Shown: piece by piece, positions 6,525 through 11,529 of the stretch
Position numbering within the stretch: position 1 is the first letter of the stretch
Layout: every line of letters begins with the position of its first letter
Origin: an uncultured Prevotella sp.
GTDB lineage: Bacteria; Bacteroidota; Bacteroidia; Bacteroidales; Bacteroidaceae
DNA: 11,529 nucleotides
Direction: 5' to 3'
Assembly: GCA_900557255.1 (NCBI GenBank)
Contig: USSA01000090.1
Coordinates: 1 to 11,529 of the forward strand
The notes under the pieces: model-generated
Database searches by the model: none
What the model saw: the letters and a program-made list of their open reading frames with translations, nothing else
Told to the model about the DNA's origin: nothing
Made by a program: the position numbers and the translations under genes

Positions 6525-8189
6525 ATGCATTTATTTAAAAATTTAGAACCCAAAAACATGCCTGAAAGGATGAACAATCCATTCAGCTACGAACCTCATC
6601 CGCTCTGCATCGAAGCATGTAATGAGCTGCAGGCTGAACTCTCACAGCGAAACGACTGGCGAGAGGAAATTGACCGTGGAAAGATGTTCGGCGTACTTAT
6701 CGTAGAAGCCGACAACAGTAAGATTGGCTATCTGAGAGCGTACAGCGGACAGATTGGCGGCAGAAGCGACTGGGAAGGTTTTGTGCCAGCCGTTTTCGAT
6801 TATCTTCAACCCGACGGATATTTCAAGAAACATGAGGCTGAGATTTCGGAATTGAACCAGCAAATCAGACAGCTTGAGGCTAATGAATATCTGAAAAAGG
6901 CGAAAGGTCTGATTGATATATTGCAACAGAAGCGCCAGGAATTTATCGCCAACTATCAGACGAAGATAAAAGAAGCGAAAGAAAAGCGAGATGCAAGGCG
7001 CAAGGAAGCTCTTTCTGCAGGAATATCTTTGAGCCAGGAAGAGGAAGAGGCGATGATAAAAGAGAGCCAGTTTATGAAGGCAGAACTGAAGAGACTGAAG
7101 AAATCGGTAAACGAAAAGACGACGCTGGAAACGAAATACGAAGTATACGAAAAGGACTTGAAAAAGGCGAAACAGCTCCGCAAAGAGCTATCAGAAGCAC
7201 TTCAGCAATGGCTGTTTTCTAAATTCCAGATGCTGAATGCAGAAGGAGAAAGCAAGGACCTGCTGGAGATTTTCAAGGACGAGGCGATTAAGATTCCACC
7301 TGCCGGAAGTGGAGAATGCTGCGAGCCGAAACTCCTGCAATACGCTTACCAGCATGGCTACAAGCCTCTGCAGATGGCGATGTTCTGGTGGGGAGAGAGT
7401 CCGAAAGAAGAAATCAGACATCATCTTCAGTTTTATCCTGCCTGCAACGGAAAATGCAAACCGATACTACATTGGATGCTGCCTAAAACAGTCTTTGAAA
7501 CCCAACAGACAGAAACTACTATATATAATAAGGTGGAAACGCTCTACGAAGACCGTGAACTGGCAGTCATCTATAAGCCCGAAGGTTTACTCTCGGTTCC
7601 GGGGAAAGATGCAGCCCAGCCTTCCGTCTACGCTCTGATGCGCAGGAAATATCAGGAAGCTACCGGTCCGCTCATCGTCCATCGTCTGGACATGGCAACA
7701 AGCGGACTGATGATTATTGCCAAGACCGAGTTTGCCTATCATCGCCTGCAAAAGGAGTTTCTGAATCATCGGGTTCAGAAGAAGTACGTAGCCATCGTTT
7801 GCGGAAAAGACAAGGAATCGTGCAACCGGATTCTGAAAGAAGCAGAAGGCGGAAAAGGCTACATCTCGCTTCCTCTGATGGCAGATTTCCTAGACCGTCC
7901 ACGCCAGATTGTAAACCGCGAACAGGGCAAGGAAGCCATTACAGAATACGAGGTTCTAGAGCGTATTGACGATACCCATCTTCGCCTGGCGCTCTATCCT
8001 AAAACGGGCAGAACGCACCAGCTGAGAGTGCATTGTGCTCATCAGGAAGGTCTGAATGCCCCTATCATCGGCGATCCGCTCTACGGCAACGAGCCGGCAA
8101 CAAGACTGCATCTTCATGCAGAGGAAATCACATTTGAGCACCCGATGACGGGAAAGAAGATGACTATAACAAGAAAGGCTGATTTCTAA
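6525..8189 (+). CDS. Long-form RluA-family RNA pseudouridine synthase
   Basis: A 554-residue enzyme predicted to isomerise uridine to pseudouridine in rRNA or tRNA. The C-terminal catalytic domain (about 335-554) opens with LYEDRELAVIYKPEGLLSVPG and has the RluA signature HRLDMATSGLMIIAK, with catalytic D389. It continues with TGRTHQLRVH at 494-503 and GDPLYG at 516-521. The N-terminal 330 residues are an extension absent from short RluA enzymes. They comprise an opening PFSYEPHPLC, a globular segment with IGYLRAYSGQIGG, and a charged coiled coil at about 104-229. A conserved-looking block follows: GECCEPKLLQYAYQHGYKPL, MFWWG, then YPACNGKC with cysteines at 265, 266, 307 and 311. Full-length proteins of this form are known in Bacteroidota and some Proteobacteria; the RNA site is not predictable here. 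The frame is open from 6504 but the -7 box overlaps that stretch. I chose MHLFKNLEP at 6525; 6519 is almost as good. Confidence 0.9.
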   Translation: MHLFKNLEPKNMPERMNNPFSYEPHPLCIEACNELQAELSQRNDWREEIDRGKMFGVLIVEADNSKIGYLRAYSGQIGGRSDWEGFVPAVFDYLQPDGYFKKHEAEISELNQQIRQLEANEYLKKAKGLIDILQQKRQEFIANYQTKIKEAKEKRDARRKEALSAGISLSQEEEEAMIKESQFMKAELKRLKKSVNEKTTLETKYEVYEKDLKKAKQLRKELSEALQQWLFSKFQMLNAEGESKDLLEIFKDEAIKIPPAGSGECCEPKLLQYAYQHGYKPLQMAMFWWGESPKEEIRHHLQFYPACNGKCKPILHWMLPKTVFETQQTETTIYNKVETLYEDRELAVIYKPEGLLSVPGKDAAQPSVYALMRRKYQEATGPLIVHRLDMATSGLMIIAKTEFAYHRLQKEFLNHRVQKKYVAIVCGKDKESCNRILKEAEGGKGYISLPLMADFLDRPRQIVNREQGKEAITEYEVLERIDDTHLRLALYPKTGRTHQLRVHCAHQEGLNAPIIGDPLYGNEPATRLHLHAEEITFEHPMTGKKMTITRKADF

Positions 8190-8207
8190 CCGAAACCAGC
8201 CTTTCTT
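8171..8207. terminator. Hairpin overlapping the stop codon of the pseudouridine synthase gene
   Basis: AAGAAAGGCTG at 8171-8181 is the exact reverse complement of CAGCCTTTCTT at 8197-8207. The stem continues inward (8183-8186 with 8192-8195) after one mismatch and leaves a five-base loop. The left arm lies in the last codons and the loop covers the TAA. Only a short T-rich tail follows, so it is a moderate terminator candidate between the convergent synthase and transporter genes. Confidence 0.6.
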
Positions 8208-8257
8208 CATATCTGCGGATGACAGAATCCGCAGAAACAGATGAAAACATCGTAACA

Positions 8258-9916
8258 TCAGACAAAGAACATCACGATAACCTGAGCTATCACCACTCTG
8301 ATAAACATGCCGAGCGGATAAACCGTAGCATAACTGATACTTGGCGTATCGCCATCCAGCGTCTCGTTGGCGTAAGTAAGCGCCATCGGATTCGCCATAC
8401 TTCCACAAAGGATTCCGCAGATACTGCCGAAGTCATACTTCTTGGTCTTCAGGATGATGAGACCTACGATAACCACAGGCACAACCGTGATAAGGAAACC
8501 GATGCCTACCCACATCAAACCTTCCGGACGGACTACCGTCTCGAAGAACTGTCCACCAGCCGCCAATCCCAGGCAACCGAGATAGAGGGCAAGCCCCAGT
8601 TCTCGCAGCATCAGCCCCGCACTTCGCGTCATGTAAGAGATGAAATGCACACGAGGCCCCAGCGCACCAATCAGAATACCCATCACGATAGGTCCACCGG
8701 CAATACCGAGACGTACCGGAGCAGACATGCCAGGGATGTTAAACGGAATCGTGCCAACGGCAAGACCTAAGATGATTCCGAGGAAGATAGCACCCAAGTT
8801 AGGTTCGTTGAGTGTCTTGACAGCATTACCCAAGAACTGTTCCACATGGTCGATACTGGTAGGATCGCCCACTACCGTAAGGCGGTCGCCATACTGAAGT
8901 CGCAAATCATCGGTAGCCAACAGTCGGATATCACCACGGAGCACACGGCTCACATTCACACCATAGCTGTTGCGCATCTGAAGATGTCCGAGTCGCTTAC
9001 CATTGAGTCCCGGACGGGTAACCACGATGATGCGGCTTTCCACCTTAGCATCAATGGCATTCCAGTCCACCTTATCATTATTCCACTCCTTATCCACTTT
9101 CTTACCGAAGAGAATCTGCATGGCAGACACCTCGTCCTTATTCGTCACCACCAGCACATTATCGCCTGTATGAAGCACGGTATCAGCTTGTGGCACAATC
9201 ACCTGTTCACCACGCCAGACACGAGAGATGATAAACTTACGGTGAGTGAGCATGGAGATTTCTGCAATCGTATTACCATTGAGTGCCGGATTGACAATCA
9301 GATACTGTCCGATGGAAGTATGGTCGTCATCATCATTGCTTCTGATTTGCAGATCCTCAGGCTTCACAAAGAGTTTGCGCAACAGCATCATCGCTAAGAT
9401 GACGCCCACAACGCCCAAGGGATAAGTGACCGCACAGCCCAAGGCTGCACCACCACTCGGCATCCCCAACTGTTGCAAAGCCTGCTGGGCAGCACCGAGT
9501 GCAGGTGTATTGGTAGTAGCACCACAGAGGATGCCCACCATATCCGGCAAACTCACAGGAAGCACCCAGCACAGCAGCAGCGAGAAGAGCGTACCCACCA
9601 AGATGACCGCCATGCTCCAGAGGTTGAGCGAAATCCCCTCATGCCGCATGGAACCAAAGAAGTTAGGACCCACGTAGAGTCCGAGCACATAGACAAACAT
9701 GGTGAGACCAAAGCTTTCAGCAAACTCCAGCATATTGTGATCGACAGTCAGACCGAGATGTCCGGCTACGATTCCCACGAAAAAGACGAAAGCGATTCCC
9801 AATGATATGCCTTTGATATGGAGCTTACCAAGCGCAAGACCCAAAGTACAAATCAAGGAAAGAATGACGATGCCCTGCACCGCCGAATGTACGTTGATTA
9901 ATCCATCAAACCACAT
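8258..9916 (-). CDS. AspT/YidE/YbjL-type putative transporter with two RCK_C (TrkA-C) domains
   Basis: A 552-residue inner-membrane protein of the aspartate:alanine exchanger family layout. The N-terminal Asp-Al_Ex half (about 10-182, five or six helices) contains GILCGATTNTPALGAAQQAL and later AVTYPLG. Two soluble TrkA_C/RCK_C domains follow at about 203-270 (with HTGDNVLVVTNKDE) and 293-362 (with QYGDRLTVVGDPTSID). A second Asp-Al_Ex half (about 372-552) repeats the first: GILCGSMANPMALTYANETL and ATVYPLG. This internal duplication is the family hallmark. RCK_C domains usually bind small ligands that gate transport. AspT itself swaps aspartate for alanine; in Bacteroidales members the substrate is unknown, so only 'putative transporter' is safe. 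The MWFDG start lies about 48 bases below the predicted transcription start, and the gene appears monocistronic. Confidence 0.9.
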   Translation of the reverse strand: MWFDGLINVHSAVQGIVILSLICTLGLALGKLHIKGISLGIAFVFFVGIVAGHLGLTVDHNMLEFAESFGLTMFVYVLGLYVGPNFFGSMRHEGISLNLWSMAVILVGTLFSLLLCWVLPVSLPDMVGILCGATTNTPALGAAQQALQQLGMPSGGAALGCAVTYPLGVVGVILAMMLLRKLFVKPEDLQIRSNDDDDHTSIGQYLIVNPALNGNTIAEISMLTHRKFIISRVWRGEQVIVPQADTVLHTGDNVLVVTNKDEVSAMQILFGKKVDKEWNNDKVDWNAIDAKVESRIIVVTRPGLNGKRLGHLQMRNSYGVNVSRVLRGDIRLLATDDLRLQYGDRLTVVGDPTSIDHVEQFLGNAVKTLNEPNLGAIFLGIILGLAVGTIPFNIPGMSAPVRLGIAGGPIVMGILIGALGPRVHFISYMTRSAGLMLRELGLALYLGCLGLAAGGQFFETVVRPEGLMWVGIGFLITVVPVVIVGLIILKTKKYDFGSICGILCGSMANPMALTYANETLDGDTPSISYATVYPLGMFIRVVIAQVIVMFFV

Positions 9917-9969
9917 GATCTAAATCTATCAATAGTTGTTTTTATTGAGTTTTTATTCAATTTCGAGTG

Positions 9970-10000
9970 CAAAGGTAATCAGAATCAGGGACAAAACAAA
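9970..10000 (-). promoter_or_regulatory. Promoter of the AspT-type transporter gene
   Basis: On the - strand: TTTG (complement of 9997-10000), a 19-base spacer, then TACCTTTG (complement of 9970-9977), both exact consensus matches. Transcription should start near 9963-9966, about 48 bases before the ATG at 9916. Confidence 0.75.
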
Positions 10001-10062
10001 ATAAAATCGATTTTATTTCTCAGAAACAGTAAGAAAACTTTTTCTTTTTCCCGGTTTTTTAG

Positions 10063-10070
10063 TAACTTTG
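10063..10070 (+). promoter_or_regulatory. -7 promoter box of the PfkB-family kinase gene
   Basis: TAACTTTG is an exact TAnnTTTG match, preceded by a T-rich stretch (10039-10060) but no clear TTTG at the right distance. It would give a leader of about 70 bases before the ATG at 10146. This promoter and the divergent transporter promoter share the 229-base gap at 9917-10145. Confidence 0.5.
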
Positions 10071-10098
10071 CAATCGTTTTGCAAAAAGAACAAAGAAG

Positions 10099-10119
10099 TG
10101 AGTCTCCTGTGAAGGCTCA
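10099..10119 (+). other. Small hairpin in the kinase mRNA leader
   Basis: TGAGTCT at 10099-10105 pairs with AGGCTCA at 10113-10119 (seven pairs, one a G-U) around a seven-base loop. It lies in the predicted leader, 26 bases before the ATG. No known riboswitch pattern is recognisable and it could be chance. Confidence 0.25.
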
Positions 10120-10145
10120 GCTCATCAGAAATAAAAACGATTATA

Positions 10146-10451
10146 ATGAAAGATATCTGTTGTATCGGTCACATCACCAAAGACAAGATTGTGACTCCTA
10201 ACCGTACCGTCTATATGGCTGGCGGCACCTCATTCTATTTCTCGTATGCCATCAACCAGCTTCCCAAGGATGTAACTTTTTCATTGGTTACAGCCATGGA
10301 TCCTACAGAAAAGGAACCAGTAGAGAAGATGCCTTCATATAGGTACTCCATCTCTTGTAGTAGAAGTCTTTCAGTAAACCTTGCCATTCCTTGTGCGCAT
10401 AGTCTCGGAGCCCTCCCTTGTCAGCACAGGTGCGGTTTCCCCATGTGGTAA
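10146..10451 (+). pseudogene. PfkB-family carbohydrate kinase, N-terminal fragment broken at a junction
   Basis: The first 62 residues look like a PfkB/ribokinase-type sugar kinase: MKDICCIGHITKDKIVTPNR is the first strand with the family's substrate-side Asp region, YMAGGTSFYFSYAINQL carries the GG motif, and VTFSLVTAMDPTEKEPVEKM leads into the next strand. A complete member is roughly 300 residues, with the ATP site and catalytic GAGD near the end; all of that is missing. After about 10331 the frame (PSYRYSISCSRS onward to the TAA ending at 10451) is simply the antisense of the GH89 gene. The start at 10146 is supported by the -7 box at 10063-10070 and by the family-like N-terminus. As it stands the product cannot be active. 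Whether this is a pseudogene or an assembly artefact cannot be settled from the sequence alone. Confidence 0.75.
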
Positions 10452-11529
10452 TCTGTACACGAGCATTCCATTCATATTGGTCTTTCTCTGCCGTAGTCTT
10501 GCCGATTTTGCGTGCCTGTTCTGTCCAATGTCCCAGACGGAATTCAGAACGGGTGCCTAAGAGTTTGTCCTGCAGGAGAATCATCTTCAGGAATCGGTCT
10601 GCATTCTTGTCAAAGTCTTTACGGGCAAAGGCATTGTAGTCGGCAATCGTCTGCTGGTACTGTTTTCTGCCCTGATCGGCGAGAGCCTGTCGGCAGATAT
10701 CCACGAGATCATATTCGTAGTTGTTGTTTCCTTTGTATTTATCAGCTACTTGTGCGAAGAGGATGGCAGCCTGTCGGGTGTCTTCCGGATCATAGTAGTT
10801 GTGCATTTTCGACCAGCTGGAAACCTGGAAATTGTTTAATGATGGGCGTCCGCAGAAGATGCTCTCATGGGGACCTTGCTGGTTGTTGCCGAGCGGACAG
10901 TTGTAGATGCTTTTTGCAAGCAAAGTCCAGGCTTTCACGATTGTATCATCGTGGATGCCATATCTGGCAAAGCAGTATTCCTGGATCCATTCTTCCTTGG
11001 TCATCTTCTCCGCTCTCCAAGGCAGTTCGCTCATCAGTTCGAACATCACCGGGTTGTTTTCTGAACCTTCCATCGTAAAGCCCCAGCCCTTCAGTGAAGA
11101 GTTAGTGATGAGTGAAGAATTCTCTTGCTTTTGGGTGTCCGTTTTCCCCGTTCCGAGATAAAAGTTGTTGAGAAACTGATCCATTCTTCCATGAAGACCC
11201 ACGTTTCCGCCAAAGTTCTCCAGAAGACAGAAAAGCCATTGATGCTTGCCGTATCCACCTTCCCGTTTCCAGATACTCGGACTTCCGAACATCGGGCGGC
11301 ATTCAGAGAAGAGGTCGAGTATGAGGAGGTCGCCAACCTTCAGATTTTCTATCATCTGTGGACGTGGATTCTCGGTCCATCCCTGAACCACCCACACAGC
11401 CTCAGAATTGGCACGCTTCATGGCATCCATCAGCACCTTTCCTGCTTTTCTGTAATCAACGGCAGCATCATCATTGCTTTCGTGGAAAGGATCCATGGAG
11501 TAATAGGAAGCCTTACCGAAGAGATGGGT
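10303..11529 (-). CDS. Alpha-N-acetylglucosaminidase (GH89, NAGLU family), missing both ends
   Basis: About 400 residues of a GH89 enzyme, which releases terminal alpha-linked N-acetylglucosamine and in gut Bacteroidota serves mucin or host-glycan breakdown. The frame is open to the window edge and reads THLFGKASYYSMDPFHESND, so the real start lies beyond 11529; the ATG at 11496 is internal. Recognisable family blocks, counted from the edge, are DPFHE with a likely acid/base Glu at residue 17, VWVVQGWTENPRPQ, LILDLFSECRP, LLENFGGNVGLHG, and TMEGSENNPVMFELMSELPWR with a likely nucleophile Glu at 154. The helical C-terminal domain runs to WQGLLKDFYYKRWSTYM. Homologues continue some 50 residues past this point. 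Here the last codons (KASSLLVPFL) are antisense of the PfkB fragment, so the native C-terminus is lost. A segment near residues 128-147 (TDTQKQENSSLITNSSL) looks like a short in-frame insertion. Confidence 0.8.
   Translation of the reverse strand, partial: THLFGKASYYSMDPFHESNDDAAVDYRKAGKVLMDAMKRANSEAVWVVQGWTENPRPQMIENLKVGDLLILDLFSECRPMFGSPSIWKREGGYGKHQWLFCLLENFGGNVGLHGRMDQFLNNFYLGTGKTDTQKQENSSLITNSSLKGWGFTMEGSENNPVMFELMSELPWRAEKMTKEEWIQEYCFARYGIHDDTIVKAWTLLAKSIYNCPLGNNQQGPHESIFCGRPSLNNFQVSSWSKMHNYYDPEDTRQAAILFAQVADKYKGNNNYEYDLVDICRQALADQGRKQYQQTIADYNAFARKDFDKNADRFLKMILLQDKLLGTRSEFRLGHWTEQARKIGKTTAEKDQYEWNARVQITTWGNRTCADKGGLRDYAHKEWQGLLKDFYYKRWSTYMKASSLLVPFL
10325..10338. other. Breakpoint joining PfkB-kinase and GH89 fragments
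   Basis: Left of about 10331 the + strand encodes PfkB-like sequence up to PVEKM. Right of about 10336 the - strand encodes GH89 up to RWSTYM. Neither gene's expected continuation is present, so two unrelated coding sequences are joined tail-to-tail within some 15 bases. No insertion sequence, target duplication or tRNA is visible at the joint. Confidence 0.65.
11093..11118. repeat. Short direct repeat inside the GH89 gene
   Basis: AGTGAAGA occurs at 11093-11100 and again at 11111-11118, 18 bases apart, with GTTAGTGATG between. On the coding strand it yields the low-complexity peptide NSSLITNSSL. The unit resembles the short simple repeats that I recall scattered through Bacteroidales genomes, usually between genes. 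Confidence 0.5.

Noticed and set aside
8219..9677. Long + strand open frames opposite the transporter gene
   Set aside because: They have biased, His/Arg/Thr-rich composition, no recognisable domains, and mirror the codon pattern of the clear - strand transporter gene.
10512..11161. + strand open frames opposite the GH89 gene
   Set aside because: No protein-like pattern, and the opposite strand carries strong GH89 motifs throughout.
10294..11498. Eleven-base inverted repeat CCATGGATCCT (10294-10304 and 11488-11498) as a recombination site
   Set aside because: Both copies encode Met-Asp-Pro in unrelated genes, the breakpoint lies about 30 bases away from the first copy, and matches this short are expected by chance in 11.5 kb.
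1..11529. tRNA, rRNA, CRISPR array, insertion sequence or attachment site
   Set aside because: Reading both strands, I saw no cloverleaf arms, regular spacer-repeat pattern, transposase motifs or flanking inverted repeats.

Overview
The window looks like a chromosomal piece of a gut Bacteroidales bacterium, probably Prevotella/Segatella. I base this on the promoters (TTTG, a 19-20 base spacer, then TAnnTTTG-type boxes), the near absence of Shine-Dalgarno sites, and the gene families present: a C-terminal outer-membrane beta-barrel strand, a PF09820/PF08011-type AAA-ATPase/nuclease, a TPR sensor kinase of the LytS type with a LytTR regulator, a long-form RluA pseudouridine synthase, and a GH89 alpha-N-acetylglucosaminidase. 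Genus assignment is inference from family resemblance; no search was run.

Layout. 1-135: end of an outer-membrane beta-barrel gene (+). 221-1577: a SAM-dependent methyltransferase and, four bases later, a small predicted lipoprotein (+), in visibly AT-rich DNA. 1578-1775: a gap with a weak hairpin and a clear promoter. 1776-3356: a stand-alone AAA-ATPase with a C-terminal PD-(D/E)XK nuclease-like domain (+), ending at a strong hairpin terminator shared with the convergent two-component operon. 3420-6380 (-): a sensor kinase and its LytTR response regulator, 33 bases apart, read from a promoter at 6415-6446. 6525-8189 (+): a pseudouridine synthase whose -7 box lies so close that its mRNA should be nearly leaderless. 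8258-9916 (-): an AspT/YidE-type transporter with two RCK_C domains. 9917-10145: divergent promoter region. 10146-11529: two gene fragments that collide. The first 62 or so codons of a PfkB-family sugar kinase (+) join, near 10325-10338, the interior of a GH89 gene (-) that has lost its last few dozen codons and runs off the right edge.

The genes do not form one pathway. The two evident functional units are the sensor-kinase/regulator operon and the methyltransferase/lipoprotein pair. I found no convincing new system. The most notable points are the kinase/GH89 junction (a real rearrangement or an assembly chimera), a short simple-repeat-like insertion inside the GH89 frame, the near-leaderless rluA-type gene with its coiled-coil/cysteine N-terminal extension, and the uncharacterised methyltransferase-lipoprotein pair. 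No tRNA, rRNA, CRISPR array or complete insertion sequence was seen.
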